Shown here: positions 1-11,145 of the stretch, piece after piece | Layout of the letters: each line of letters opens with the position of its first letter | How positions within the stretch are numbered: position 1 is the stretch's first letter | NCBI GenBank assembly: GCA_951799405.1 | Contig: OX637334.1 | Location: forward strand, 3,720,001 to 3,784,000 | DNA from: Agapetus fuscipes | Taxonomy: Eukaryota; Arthropoda; Insecta; Trichoptera; Glossosomatidae | Length of the DNA: 64,000 nt | Reading direction: 5' to 3' | Translations under genes and position numbers: made by a program | Notes under the pieces: generated by a model | Database searches by the model: none | Told to the model about the DNA's origin: nothing | The model's input: only the letters and a program-made list of their open reading frames with translations

Positions 1-83
1 GTATTTTATTTTAAAAAATTGTAAAAAATACCATCACCTAGGTCCTAGAAGATTAAATTTCCTTTAAAATTCTATGAATACTT

Positions 84-286
84 ACTATTTTATTGTGAAA
101 GGATTGTATGTTATAGCGGTTTAACTTTTGTAACATATTTTGATGGTTGTATATAAGTACCTACCTATCTAGCACGAGTATATGCGTAATATTATGATGA
201 TTTCATATTATCATCATAATATCACGCAAAATATGTTACCACAAGATTAACCGCTATTCTGTTCAAACCTTTCAAAATAAAATAGT
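84..286. mobile_element. Foldback MITE-like element
   Basis: The two ends are imperfect inverted repeats: ACTATTTTATTGTGAAAGG at 84 is matched in reverse near 268-286, and the similarity continues inward over about 55 bp per arm, including TTAACCGCTAT-type sequence. A second inner hairpin spans about 185-228 (GCGTAATATTATGATGAT and its complement). No coding frame is present. Family is not recognised. Confidence 0.5.
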
Positions 287-290
287 TCAT

Positions 291-970
291 ATACATACAG
301 TTTTACAGGCAATTTAATCATCTAGGGAATGATATTTTTTATATATTTTTGCAATCAAACACTAAGGCGTTCAAACCGGATTTTGACCAAAAAACGGAAA
401 ACGCCGTAACGGTTTTTGGGAAAATATTTCACTTCAAAATTTATTTTCTCTGAAACTATAGCAGATAGCAAGAATATGTAAGATATTATTATTGTATAAA
501 AATTTATGTTCTTATATTTGACGTATAAAAATATCATATTTTATTTTTTGTTTTTGAATTATAAAATATATTGTAAAAAATAACATTTTACCCCCCTTTC
601 TCCTGAACAAGAAGGGTTGGAAATACAAATTTGTAGTATGTTTATCCTCTTATTACAAGTAATGTATGTAGTATAATATTTTTTTACTTTATTTCCATAG
701 CTCATACAACTAACTTCAAAAGATCGTTTTTTATAATTTACAAAAAAATGGCCGCATTCAAAACGCTCCAGGTTTGGAATATTAATTTTTGTGCTAAAAG
801 CAGGTAATCAATGTGGAGCATCATCTCTTACTAGTCTCTGCCTGGTAGAAATGAGGTAAGGTTTCGTGCGGCCGGCTCTTACACTATTATTCTTTTAACT
901 TAGATGAACCTTAGGCGCTTGAAATTAAACGCAAGCGAACTAAGCTACTGACTGGACAGAAAAAAAACTT
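291..970. other. Unassigned AT-rich stretch
   Basis: No recognisable coding region or repeat was seen. The short open frame on the minus strand at 355-537 has AT-rich, low-information composition and no motif. Confidence 0.4.
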
Positions 971-971
971 T

Positions 972-1225
972 TCTTGACTAATCGATAGTTCACTTTGCAC
1001 ATGTTACCCCTGTTTCAGGGAAGGTCGACAAGAGTTGCAGGGCTTATGTTCATATGACATTGGGTTTTTATGTTGGAAGTCCACATGAAAGCGCGAACTT
1101 ATACGTGTCTTCTTATGGGAATGCATGTAGTATGAATCAACTTATACTTTAGATTCACGTGTCTGCTTGTGCGCATGCATTCAATACGAATCTTTAATGT
1201 TCAGAAATATATCTTTAAATTAAGT
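972..1225 (+). repeat. RTE-3' repeat copy, rearranged
   Basis: Matches the 3' unit from the CCTGTTTCAGGGAAGGTCG block to the GCGCGAACTTATACGTGTCT block. The 5' third is altered and the final third is partly duplicated (the CGTGTCTGCTTGTG block recurs near 1160). Confidence 0.7.
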
Positions 1226-1305
1226 ATTACAAGTTCTTACTCTTATGGCTAACATTTCAGACTTATTATCAGTTGGCAGTTGGTTCAATTCACACAGAAA
1301 TTGAT

Positions 1306-1371
1306 TTCAAAATATGCTCTTCGCTGTGTTGAAAATTCATTTGTCATTATTGTAGACCGGTCACCAAAGCC
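1306..1371 (+). repeat. SINE-A internal fragment
   Basis: Carries the SINE-A body words AAATATGCTCTTCGCTG and ACCGGTCACCAAAG. Both the tRNA-like head and the 3' end are missing. Confidence 0.6.
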
Positions 1372-2139
1372 TTATACATAGTAGTACAGATTATTTAGTT
1401 TCAAAACTTAATCAGACCTAATGGCACAGAAAGCAGGTGCGACTTCTCAAAGTCAGAACTCCTTACTTTCCTGAGAGGCCTAAAAGCGGAGACTCGATAG
1501 TCTCTAGAGGCAAGTTGGAGGACGTGACAGAAATCGCTTCATCTGGTACCTAGTGAAATGACTAATTGGAACATGTCACTGTAGCCATCAATAAGGCTTA
1601 CTCAAGCCAGATCTAAAACCTCAGTGTACACCAAACAATAGTTGAAATTATGGTTCATCAAACTGGGGTACGCGATCTGTTTATTTATTACTCTTTGTTA
1701 TCTTTAACTGAAAACTTGCGGAGTTATTGTTCATTCGAGATTTGTTTTTTAGTTTGTTAAATGACGTTATACAGCATATGTAAGCGCGAACTTAGACGAG
1801 TCTGTTTGTGGGCATGCATTTTGAAAAATGACAAAATATGTTTGTGACTTTTTTAATGGATATATTAAAGAAGTGATATGGAAACAAACATTTTTCTTTT
1901 TAACATTTTTTATTTATTTATGAAGAAAATACTATATAAAAATATGAGACATAATAGCATAGAAAAAACCAAAGAAAAAAATAATAAATTGCATTAAAAC
2001 TAAGTCAAAAATAAAATAAAACATATATGGACTTTTTAAAAGCAGAAAAAAGGAACAAGTAGCAAAACAGTAGCCTATTTGCAATTATAATAAATACACA
2101 GTAAAAATATATTAGACAAACTGTTATGAGAGAACCTAC
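1372..2139. other. Mostly unassigned; contains small RTE-3' scrap
   Basis: A 45-bp RTE-3' fragment (plus strand) lies at 1771-1815 with the AAGCGCGAACTTAGACG word. From about 1880 to 2110 the sequence is very A-rich on the plus strand. Nothing else was recognised. Confidence 0.4.
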
Positions 2140-2224
2140 ATTATTCTCGACGTTTTGTTAGCGACGTAGTTAACGTCTTCAGGAGACACTCTCTCTCTGC
2201 ACGATGACTGCAGATGAACAACAT

Positions 2225-2380
2225 GGGTCATGGAGATGGTCATGTCGTACTTCTTTGCTGGCAGGTAGATCTAGTACAATTTATTTTAAAGGTTGCCTTC
2301 AAACTCATTGCCACTTTAAGATCATTGTCAGACTCTGCCACAATTGCAGCATCATCGGCGTAGCAGATGTGCCACGTTGA
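2225..2380 (-). pseudogene. Reverse transcriptase fragment with YADD box
   Basis: Read on the minus strand, the sequence encodes HICYADDAAIVAESDNDL, the catalytic YxDD motif C of a non-LTR reverse transcriptase and its flank. The frame is short and ends in stops, so this is a dead fragment. Just downstream on the same strand (about 2140-2175) are the words CTGAAGACG and AAAACGTCGAG, which resemble the Penelope-type terminal motifs seen elsewhere in the window. LINE clade is not certain. Confidence 0.6.
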
Positions 2381-2869
2381 CTGACCACTCCTTTATATTG
2401 TAACTTTCAGGGGGTGGTGCCAAACAAAATTTTGAGCAACTCTAGTTTAACTTGTATATCATCTCCTCGTTAATCAACCGGTTTTTTTCATCAGGATCTT
2501 CACTTAAGATAATCTATTATTGACGGAGCTGTAAAGCGTCGCATTGCGGCTATACTCGTAACGTGGCCTGCCCAGCACGCATTCATTATTCTCGGGGAAA
2601 ACGTCTCTCTTGTGAAGGGATTTCCAGTGCGAGCTTAATATTTAAAGCGTTTGTTGCAGAAGTCAACAGTTTTCAGGAATACCAAACACAGGAGTTGAAA
2701 TATGTACTTATGGTGTGCTTACAAAGTGTAAAGACAGATCTGATAAACGCAACTAAGCAAATTCATTCATTCCAGTTACTTACTAGGGGGTTTTCTTGAC
2801 TTGTAGGTTGGTATGAGACTGACCACCCATGCTGTAAAAACGGTTCACATCTTCTCGTTGTTTCTCTTT

Positions 2870-3175
2870 CATCGTCATCATCATCATCATTGGCACGACA
2901 ACCCGGGGTGGGTCTTGGCCTCCCTCAGCAACCGCTGCCAGCGCTGTCTATCCAACGTCTTCCTCCTCCAGTCCCACATTCCCACTGCACGGCAATCCGC
3001 CACCACTCCATCCAGCCATCTTGAACGTGGTCTTCCCACTGTCCGGGTTCGTCATCACAATCGTCTTCTCCAGGCTCCGATGGTCCATTCGCTGAATGTG
3101 CCCCAGCTTTCTCTTTCATCAGAGCTGAAATATCAAGATGCCATCGCATCTCAAACTACTTCGGCCTTCTGGTGA
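2870..3175 (-). pseudogene. LINE reverse-transcriptase C-terminal fragment
   Basis: On the minus strand a frame encodes LGHIQRMDH, the conserved post-RT motif of RTE/Jockey-type LINEs, then loses frame. The terminal (CAT)n next to GGCACGACAACCC is the 3' edge. This stretch is GC-richer than its surroundings, as expected for old coding sequence. Confidence 0.5.
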
Positions 3176-3179
3176 CTGG

Positions 3180-3505
3180 GCGTTATCTACGATTTTTTAC
3201 TTCAGCCCAACTACTGACTACGCATATGTATAAATCCCAAATCCGTCCAATTATTGAGAACAACAGTGAAATCTGGTCTGGTATATCAAAGTTGGAATGA
3301 TCAGTCTCTTCTATTATACTCTTCTACTATAATGGTATCTGTTCTGATGATATATCTTCACTTATACCTCCTCCTCTCTTCACAACAAGGGCAAATCGTA
3401 GTACGGTTCACATTCACCCTTTGCAGTTGATATCAAAACTATGAGAACTTGGTGTTTTCACGACCCATTCCTTTGCCAAACTGACCGCTTATGGAACGAG
3501 TTACC
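3180..3505 (+). pseudogene. LINE RT C-terminal fragment, second family
   Basis: Plus-strand frames give LYKSQIRPIIENNSEIWSG, then after frameshifts LWNELPLY. These are typical of the region after the RT domain in CR1/Jockey-like LINEs. At least two frameshifts and a stop break it. Confidence 0.5.
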
Positions 3506-3590
3506 GTTATATTACAAGCTTACACGTGTCTGCTTGTGAGCATGCATTAAATATCATTCTTAAATTTAAATATAACTTGGTGACTTTGAT

Positions 3591-4384
3591 TATTGACATA
3601 AATAGATGATTTCGTGGCAAGAAATAAACACCAAAACAGGGTTTACATAAGCAAAAGTGAACCAACTTTTATAGTATGCGTGACCAGCCTTATACCAACG
3701 ATTGGGGTTGATTAGATCGCTCTCTGTTGTCAAAGTTTTGGCTAAGTGATCATGTCAACACCGTTATATTCTTATTGCTGAACCTAAATTCCTTTCACTG
3801 CCTATTTTTATTCTCCAGATCAAGAACAACACAACAAATAGTATTTTGACCCAGTTCCAGAAGAAACAATGTCCTTTTACTACCTTATGTGTGTTAAAAA
3901 CTTAAAAAGAGCCCACAGACAACCTAAGAAACATTTCAGGCGTACTTTGATGTCCAAGAGTTATCTCTCGAACAATGTCAGGTCGCTGTACAAATATATT
4001 GCCTTGCCATATCAGTCTTTAAACCTGGTGAACACACTTTGGTTGTGACCGATGTATAAAGCTTGACGAGTAAACTCTACAAAAGTGTTTCCAAAAAAGA
4101 TACGGAAATTTAAATTCTCCCCAAAGGTGATGTAAAGTTTTCATACGTTTTTTGGATAAACGGTATCATTGATTTTAACGTAAAGTTCTGTACTTGGGGT
4201 ACTGGATAAACAAGAGCTTATATATGGACTGGAAAATGTATGGCTGTAAAAAATATTTTGAAAATTCAGGGACTGCCATTTGGACAATAATGAAAAATTC
4301 AAAGGGTTCGTATATCACAGAGCTTTTTTAAAATAAATTTTCAAATTCCACTTTTTACTTATTTATTTTGGCTATAGAAATCTC
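3591..4384. other. Unassigned stretch
   Basis: No coding motif, repeat module or RNA gene was recognised in these roughly 790 bases. Confidence 0.35.
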
Positions 4385-4530
4385 AACTAAGCTGTACATA
4401 TAGTGCATCTTTTTACCGCGTTGTCTCCAAGAGGTTGCATGTGGCGTGTGCAACCTAACAGGGCCGGCCTTACGCCAACCACTTCGGGTTTACCCGCTCC
4501 CGAGAAAGCTCCAAAAATCACAAAAAAGAG
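4385..4530 (-). repeat. SINE-C 3' part
   Basis: Begins with the 3' terminal word CAACTAAGCTG and continues through GGCCGGCCTTACGCCAACCAC. The tRNA-like head is absent. The open frame at 4446-4643 runs through it and is not a gene. Confidence 0.65.
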
Positions 4531-5048
4531 CTGTTGGTAAAGATGACGCCATTTTGAAAATCGTTATATTACTAACTAAATATTTACATGATAAATTCGT
4601 TGAGTTCAATATTACAAAAAAAATAACTAAAATGACATTTTAGCTTACTTTACAAGACTTGAAAAACCTAGCCTAAGAAATATACACATTGGAAAAGCTA
4701 TAAAATTGATTTATATATTTTTAAATTGGGATTTGAACATTATACCTATATCTTGTCTGGTAGATGGCCTGTGATATTTTAATATGGCAGTATAAGTTTC
4801 TCTCCCATAATGCGCCCATCCCATACATTAATGGTGCAGCATAGACGATAACAAAGGGGAAATTTATATTCGCGTTAAAAATCATGTGCGAGACAAGGAG
4901 GAATTTTTCGTTTAAGAGCGCGTTCAGAAGAGGACAATGAGGTCCTCACTTTCAAAATATCTCTCAGTTATGTGACGTCATCCATAGAAAATTTCATACT
5001 CGTAGGAAAAGATGGAACAAATAATTTCATATTTTTAATGAAGAGGAA

Positions 5049-5190
5049 TGCATCCTCAGGTGGCTAAATAATTTTTAAGCTAATAAATCTTTAGCCACCT
5101 GAAGATGCAAAGGGATTGTTTGCAAAACCGGTCGAGGAACTGAATATACTCGCCGTAATAAAAAAAATCAAGGTTTTTTTGTCATAAGTG
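5049..5190. repeat. Inverted repeat with degenerate hammerhead-like motif
   Basis: 5049-5068 pairs with 5090-5109 with one mismatch. The right arm leads into CTGAAGA, then a TGCAAAG/GTTTGCA stem, then AAACCGGT. This is the same order of blocks as 10677-10708, with the conserved core altered. Interpreted as a Penelope-type terminal motif, by inference. Confidence 0.4.
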
Positions 5191-5344
5191 TGTATAGGAT
5201 ACAACGTCCAAAAGATTTGACAGAATAAAAAGTTTGTATGAATGAGAGACTAGCGCCTCTGGTGGTCAGATTTGGAGTCAATGCGGCTGAATGATGCGGT
5301 GTATCTTTACGCCTTTTTCAAATGTTTCCTCAGAATTCGAATAG

Positions 5345-5500
5345 CTTGAAATCGATTTTTATTGTCTATGGGTGACATCACACATCCGAAGGATATCCAG
5401 GCTGGTTGTTCCATGCGCTGGATGTGACCCAACCAATGAAATCCACTAACTTTTATGTACCGGACAACATCAAAGTCTTGGTACAAGCCGTATACTTTTT
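5345..5500 (-). pseudogene. LINE C-terminal fragment (GHIQRM motif)
   Basis: Minus-strand translation gives VRYIKVSGFHWLGHIQRMEQ, the post-RT segment of RTE-like LINEs. Surrounding frames are broken. About 50 codons can be recognised. Confidence 0.6.
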
Positions 5501-5959
5501 CTTGGCCATAAATGTTCTCGTCCTTTTTTGGTCCGTAAATATGATATTTTTTTTCCTTTCAAAGATGCTTAGAGAGTTTCAGTGATGTTTGGTCAGTGTC
5601 CGAAGCGCTATTCTGATAAATTCCTTATGACCTTAAGGTGAAAAGATGGCGATTCGTGTCCAAAAATAAGGTGTACTGTGAATTTTTATCCACAGTTCTT
5701 TCGCAAGCGCTAGCCAGGTCCGACATGGATTGATATCCAAATTGTAAGGCATTTAGCAGAATAGCGCTTCAGGTCTGGTAGGTTTTTTTTAAGGCTGTAG
5801 AACTCAACGTAGTATCGATGTTAGATATCAATGTCTCCTTGTTTGTACAAGCTTCTGTCTTTTGTTCACTGCCCGTGCCGGTAGAACCTTTAACTGAAAA
5901 TGTGTTTATCCTCCATTTTAAAAATGGCGTCATTTAATATCGCCCATGTGCGTACTTAA

Positions 5960-6100
5960 TACAAGGGATGTTATGGATGAGAAATTTTGGATATGGATAC
6001 GGATATAGGAATAATATTATTTTGGTTTCGGATATCGATATTAAGTAATTTCGGATAATTCGCTGATTTTGGATTGCTTCGGTTATGGATATTACATTTA
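5960..6100. repeat. GGATAT-rich degenerate simple repeat
   Basis: Repeated GGATATGGATACGGATAT-type words separated by degenerate spacers. Similar words recur at 6700-6740, so this may be the edge of an unrecognised element. Confidence 0.4.
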
Positions 6101-6166
6101 TGAGGTAAGCCTTTCACTGAATTGTATCTACAATGGTTTAAACTGAAATGTAGTCCCACAATGACT

Positions 6167-6548
6167 TAATAATAATAATATTAGGATGATTTATTCGGTG
6201 AGCGCTGTTTTGTGTGTATCACACCTCAAGAGCTCTCTGCGAGCTTGGTCGTCACTGTAGAAAGCGCAGATTCTCAAGCAAGACCCAGTTGCTGTAAGGT
6301 TGGATGGACCTTTCAGTGACCGGTCTTTGGTAAAGGTTTATGAATTTTTCAACTCAGCGAAGAGCACATTCAAAATAACAATGGTATATTTTTTTGTGCT
6401 CCGCCAGGGTCCGAATCCACAACCTTCCATTTACGAGTCCGAAGTGTAGCCACTGGACTACGGACCGGTCCAAGATGCCAACGACACGCGGTGTACCTGA
6501 GCGGTAACCCATCCAAGTACTATCCGCGCCCAATGTTGCTTAACTTAC
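6167..6548 (-). mobile_element. 5S-tRNA chimeric SINE (5S + SINE-A)
   Basis: Read on the minus strand: a partial 5S rRNA-like segment (6477-6546, with TAAGCAACATTGGGCGCGGA and TACTTGGATGGGT), then a tRNA-like head with A box TAGTCCAGTGG (6450-6460) and a B-box-like ATTCGGACCC (about 6408-6418), then the SINE-A body, ending in a (TAA)n-type tail at 6167. The 5S part lacks the first half of a 5S gene. A Pol III-transcribed SINE is inferred from the boxes. Confidence 0.8.
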
Positions 6549-7216
6549 TTTTGTTGCTTGACTTATTAGTTATGACTTATTAAAAAAAACACAAGGAAAA
6601 GAACGTGACGCGCTGCTAGTCTGTCGGCTCGAACTAGCGAAAACCAAAACATGTTTTTATTTAGAATCCGCCCATATACATTATTTTCCGAAACTTTTAT
6701 ACCGGATATATATTTATACGGTTTCGGATATCCATACCACCCCTACTTCAAACTTCACATACGTTAGCGAAGCACAAAAAAGTACGTTTAAACTCCACCA
6801 TAACGTTCTGAAAAAAATATGTATGGAAAGTAAAATTCTTGTTAGAGGCGCTGTTTTTGATTACGTGCAAGTTTTGCTTAAACGTTTATATTTTTATACT
6901 TGGGTTAAATGGCCTGCCTTCGACAAATATGTTGGAAATTTCGTCCTTTGTTCCTACAACGCTTTAGAGTGCATGTTAGTTTACTGCAAAAATAACAACA
7001 ATGTACATTTTTCCATTACAGTATTTTTCTGTTCTTGTCGCTCACAGAACCTATGTGAAACTTGAAGAGGAATGCAATTCACCGTTTTTGTCGAATTGTA
7101 TACTAGGCATCATAAATTGCATTTAATTTGGGTATTTATTGGGTCCTGCAGACGAAGGTAGTGTAAACATGCAGTATATTTAAGCACAAACTTAATAAAT
7201 AAAAGTGTTAAGTGTT
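6549..7216. other. Unassigned stretch
   Basis: Holds GGATATCC-type words near 6700-6740 and an open plus-strand frame (6823-7065) with no recognisable motif. No gene is supported. Confidence 0.35.
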
Positions 7217-7713
7217 AATAAATAATAATACTAGTCTGATTTATTTGATGAGTGCTGTTTTTGTATGAATCACACCTCAAGAGCTTTCTTCAAGTTTGCT
7301 CGTCGCTGTATAAAGCGCCAATTCTCAGGCAAGACCAAATTATTGTTAAGCTGGATGGACCTATGGTGATCGTTTTTTGTTAAAAACAGATTAATTTTTC
7401 TACCCAGCGAAGAGCGTATTTGAAAAATAGATTTGTGGAAAGGAATGCAATCCACCAACCTATTTTACCTGGCCAGTTGTCTTCATGCGAAAGCAGAAGC
7501 TTGTGTGCATGCAACGGCATCTGTTGAACTAGGGTCGAAGTTATCGTCGCGGGATTCGAACCAGCGTTATCCGGTTCCAAATAACCTGTCTTGATCCCCG
7601 CGGCTATAACACCGACAATAAAAATGGTACATTTTTTTCTACTTCACCGGTATTCGAACCCACAGCCTTCCAATCACGAGTCCGAAGTGTTAACCACTAG
7701 ACTACGGACCAGT
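7217..7713 (-). mobile_element. SINE-A copy interrupted by SINE-B
   Basis: The 3' end is at 7217 and the tRNA-like head at 7713 (A box TAGTCTAGTGG; B box GGGTTCGAATACC). The body is split by SINE-B at 7427-7620, after which the SINE-A word AAAATGGTACATTTTTT resumes. The SINE-B insertion is therefore younger. Confidence 0.8.
7427..7620 (-). mobile_element. SINE-B nested in SINE-A
   Basis: A tRNA-derived SINE with the B-box-like word GGTTCGAATCCCG and a body containing CTGGCCAGGTAAAATAGG. The 3' end lies at CCACAAATCTAT. Duplicated A/T-rich flanks (about AAAATA) may be the target duplication. Confidence 0.7.
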
Positions 7714-7929
7714 AAATCTGCTGTATCTGCTGTCCATAACCCCAAAAAACCCACTGTGTACACTTTTATGATGTCGATATAAAAGAAATGTGGATAAAAT
7801 AGAGAGAATATCGGTCATCTTGCTACATAACCATACCTTGCAACTTTGATCTAAGATGATATATGCTTTAGCTAAAAGATATTTTCCATAACTTGTCCAT
7901 GTTTCCTCATGAAACGCCTAAGTAATTCA

Positions 7930-8190
7930 TATTCCCCTACCGATGTGCCTTTCAGAGGCACGCCACGGTCACATCTCACCCTCGGGCACTTGGTGTGATT
8001 TTATTTCAGGGCATTTCATCCCTTATTGCCTTTTCTGCAAGGCCGGTAGTTCCTTATCTCGCGCCGACACTCTCAGCTACCACAGAGCGCATATTTTCAT
8101 ACTTATGCGGTATGCCTCTCAAAAACCATCACTCAACATTCAACATTCTTGCACGTCAAATCACACCGAGGAAAATTAATAGAACCTTAA
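7930..8190 (+). pseudogene. Possible hAT transposase C-terminal fragment
   Basis: One frame gives PYLAPTLSATTERIFS, which resembles the hAT dimerisation motif (P-x-T/S-S-x-S/T-ER-x-F-S). No other hAT region was found. It could be chance; confidence is low. Confidence 0.22.
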
Positions 8191-8295
8191 AGAAAATACC
8201 TATGACTTTGCTTTGTCCTTTTACTGCAACAGTCTGTAGTTAAGTGGTTAACGCTACTAACTCGTAAATGGAAGATCGTTTCTATAAAACATTTC

Positions 8296-8470
8296 TATAA
8301 TCTATAATAATCAAAGTTGCAAAGAGATATATTCACATTTAAAATTCATATTTAATGCATGCCACAAACTTGCACTTGTAATTTCGCGCTTACAAATGCT
8401 GCATGTGTGCTAACAAACTAAAATCCAAACCTCAAATGAACCCTGCAACTTTTGCCGAACTTCCCTGAAA
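8296..8470 (-). repeat. RTE-3' repeat copy
   Basis: 3' end with TCTATAATC-type tail at 8296; stops at the CCCTGAAAT word, so the first third of the unit is missing. Confidence 0.75.
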
Positions 8471-9134
8471 TATGTTTTTTATGACAACACCACTGCTGTG
8501 TTTGACAGGACTGGGGACAACTGTGCCCCATAGAATGTATCAATGCTTTTAGTTAGTTTCTACTCTTTTTCTCTATTTTATCAATGGTATGGGGTTATCC
8601 TCTTTACCTGCATTAAAAAAATACTTCAAAGACATCACGCTTGGTTGTTGAATGGCGTGCAATAGTCTGGAGAGGGGATTCCGTATATATTCTGATGTCA
8701 AATAAAATGTAAATGCACTGATGACAGTATAATTTCGCTGACTCGGGTCGTGCTGTCATCTGTGTATGTTGTACTCAGTAAAAACTTGTGTACAATTCAT
8801 GAAATTATTCTCAGTATATACATGAATTATGTAAAATTTGGGCTACGTAAGACAAAATGGATGACATTTGAAATTTAATTAAATTTCCTCAGTATAAGAA
8901 AACCTAACAGCATTATAAAAGAGAAAACATGGTTTACTTTTATTTTATGAAATTTAAGATTTCATAGGCCTCGACACAAATCTTATACATGCAATTTTGT
9001 TGTGTATGGATTTTTGCCGAAATTAATGAGAAAATGGAGCTCATCTAATCTAAGAGAGCTCATGGATGTATTAATTGGTAAAGTTTATAAATAAAATTAA
9101 CGCTAACGATTATCATTATAAGAGAAAAAAAATC
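8471..9134. other. Unassigned AT-rich stretch
   Basis: No motif or repeat module recognised. Confidence 0.35.
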
Positions 9135-9215
9135 CTAACCAAGCTGCACATAAAGAGGAACTCGTTACCGCGTTATCCCCGAAGGAGTCGAGATTTGAGA
9201 AAGTGTCGCATATTG
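9135..9215 (-). repeat. SINE-C 3' terminal scrap
   Basis: Contains ACCAAGCTGCACATAAAG and CGCGTTATCCCCGAAGGAGT, the two conserved words of the SINE-C 3' end. Everything upstream is lost. Confidence 0.6.
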
Positions 9216-9714
9216 GGTGTGGATAATGATGTTTTGTCATGTGATGTCCTGTCATTTTAATGTTTTGTCATGTGTTGTTCTATCATGAGTCATTTGTCGT
9301 TTTGTCACTGTGCCTTCTTAACTTGTCACCGAATTTTGCACAACAACTTTATCATTTCAACTTATACCAAGAAAGTTTCAATTTTGAATCCATATTGATA
9401 CACAGGAACACCTTCCTTAAGGAGGCAGTTTGCGAGTCCATCTATTGTCAACCCCCCACATACACCCAGGAGCAGGAGGCTCTGGTGGGTGGGTGGGAGG
9501 AGGAGGTGGCGTGTAATTCCTCTATTCATGGGGCACTAAGCGGCGCGCTGGGACTGCTAATCCGGATCACGTGCCGAATGTTCACGATCCCCGACGCGCT
9601 CCACCCGAGCCAGTGATCAACAACACATTGCACCCCATTTACATTGCGATACCATCAGTTCAGTGATGTGAAAAAGGGAAATTGTTTGGTATATTTATTT
9701 ATTAGTCAGATTGC
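9216..9714. other. CATGT-rich tract followed by GC-rich island
   Basis: 9230-9310 is built of TTTTGTCATGT-type words also seen at 21085-21290 and 38084-38220. About 9400-9620 is markedly GC-rich with GGTGGGTGGGAGGAGGAGG, and lies in an open plus-strand frame (9260-9616, 118 codons). The protein has no motif I recognise. It may be an exon remnant or a transposon piece. Confidence 0.35.
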
Positions 9715-9870
9715 GAAAGAATGGAGAGTGAGAATAAGAGAAGAGTATGTATGAAGAAGGTGATGAATATTGAGGAAATGAAAGTGGTTTGTTAGGACAG
9801 AAAAAAGTGGAGGCGCATCTGCGGAGGTACCGGCCACCCCTAGTGGAACGGCGGCAGGATCCAGTACAGT
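9715..9870 (+). pseudogene. RTE LINE 3' coding end with AGTAC tail
   Basis: Encodes MKKVMNIEEMKVVC, a stop, then the conserved sequence GGTACCGGCCACCCCTAGTG found at the 3' end of RTE copies at 42775 and 52400. It ends in CAGTACAGTACAGTAC, a pentanucleotide tail. Strongly 5'-truncated. Confidence 0.7.
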
Positions 9871-9877
9871 ACAGTAC

Positions 9878-10085
9878 ATAGGTTGGTATGAGGATGACTA
9901 CTTAGTACTCATACTGTACAAAATGATTCACTTTGCCAATGTCACCCAAGTCTCAAGGAAGGTCGGCAAGAGTTGCAGGGCTCACGTGCGGCATGTGTTA
10001 GTGCGAACTTATATGTGTCTGCTTGTGGGATTGCATTTAATATGAATCTCAAATGATATATATCTTTGCAACTTTAGATTTAGAT
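9878..10085 (+). repeat. RTE-3' repeat copy
   Basis: Starts at ATAGGTTGGTATGAGG and ends at TTTGCAACTTTAGATTTAGA. There is a small duplication (ACTTAGTACTCATACTG) in the first third and a deletion of the TTCATTTGAGATTGGG block. Confidence 0.8.
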
Positions 10086-10452
10086 ACCATCGATTCAGTG
10101 ATGTGAAAAAAGGAAATTGTTTTTTATACATTTAAGTATTATTTGTATTCCTTAACTTATAGGTAGGTGCATTCCCACAAGCAGACACGTATAAGTTTGT
10201 GCTTAAACATACCGCATGTGGACTTAGAATATAAAAAAAAACAATCTCGAATTAACACACACCCTGCAACACTTGCCGACCTTCCCTGAAACAGGGGTGA
10301 CATTGGCAAAGTGAACCATTCTCTACAGCATTGGTGATCAGCCGCATACCAACCTATAAGTTAAGGAACATAAATAATTAATTACATTTTTACAATCAGG
10401 AATTAATCAATATAAACACCAAAACAAATACGAGTACAAAATTCATATTTTA

Positions 10453-10560
10453 TTATAAATATTTAAAAATATAAATGGTAAAACATTGTTTTAATTCACT
10501 TTATTTAAATAAAGTGAATTAAAACAATGTTTTACCATTTATATTTTTAAATATTTATAA
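10453..10560. repeat. Perfect 54-bp palindrome
   Basis: Arms 10453-10506 and 10507-10560 are exact reverse complements with no loop; the centre is TTT/AAA. It lies directly upstream of the word GGGCTTTCACTGTGTTAAC and 120 bp from a hammerhead-like motif, inside a block shared in part with 31735-31825. Probably the inverted terminal region of a Penelope-like or foldback element. Confidence 0.85.
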
Positions 10561-10676
10561 AAATGGGCTTTCACTGTGTTAACAGATCAACACTAAAAAA
10601 TATCATATTTTATTGATTGTAGAGGCATAAACTTTGTAATCGTTCATCATTAAAAGGATATAATTAATTTAACCAC

Positions 10677-10708
10677 CTGACGATGCAAACGAATGTTTGC
10701 AAAACCGG
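10677..10708 (+). other. Degenerate hammerhead-like motif
   Basis: CTGACGA, a perfect 7-bp stem TGCAAAC/GTTTGCA with loop GAAT, then AAACCGG. A hammerhead core would be CTGATGA and GAAA, so two core positions differ and activity is unlikely. Confidence 0.4.
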
Positions 10709-10850
10709 TTGTGGTATAAAATACATATACTAAAGTAATCGAAAACAAAGCTGTTTTTTTTTTATCCTTACAAAATTCATATTCTAAAAACCTTAGCCCT
10801 AGCCGCCAACATTACAGATCAACCGCTTTTTCTTTCTGTCCTTACATATT

Positions 10851-11145
10851 TTCCGGCCCTTAGTCTAGTCGTTAACTCTTGTGACTCGCGAATGGAAGGT
10901 TGTGGGTTCGAATCCCGGCGGAGCACAAAAAAATACATTTTTATTTACAAATATGCTCTTCGCTGTGTAAAAAAATCTTATACCTTACCAAAGACCGGGT
11001 TATGAAGTTCCATCCGGCCTTACAGCGACTGGGTCTTGCTTGGGAATTCGCATTTTCTACAGCGACGACCAAGCTCGCAGAGGGCTCTTGAGGTGGGATA
11101 GACACAAAAACAGCGCTCACCAAACAAATCATCCTTATATTTTTT
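10851..11145 (+). mobile_element. SINE-A copy with own 3' end
   Basis: tRNA-like head with A box TAGTCTAGTCG (10861-10871) and B box GGTTCGAATCC (10905-10915). The body follows, then the SINE-A 3' end CAGCGCTCACC..AAATCATCCTTATA. It is a good reference for the unfused form. The overlapping opposed open frames at 10900-11132 are shadows. Confidence 0.85.

Larger units (their letters stand above)
2797..3590 (+). repeat. RTE-3' repeat copy split by LINE debris
   Basis: The 5' end of the unit (CTTGACTTGTAGGTTGGTATG) is at 2797-2852 and the 3' part (TACACGTGTCTGCTTGTGAG) resumes near 3508. Sequence between belongs to two other LINE fragments. No clear target duplication was found. Confidence 0.55.

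Noticed and set aside
10861..10922. tRNA gene (A and B boxes)
   Set aside because: The boxes are part of SINE-A: the cloverleaf acceptor stem does not close, the sequence runs into the SINE body with no T-run, and the same head recurs in many copies.
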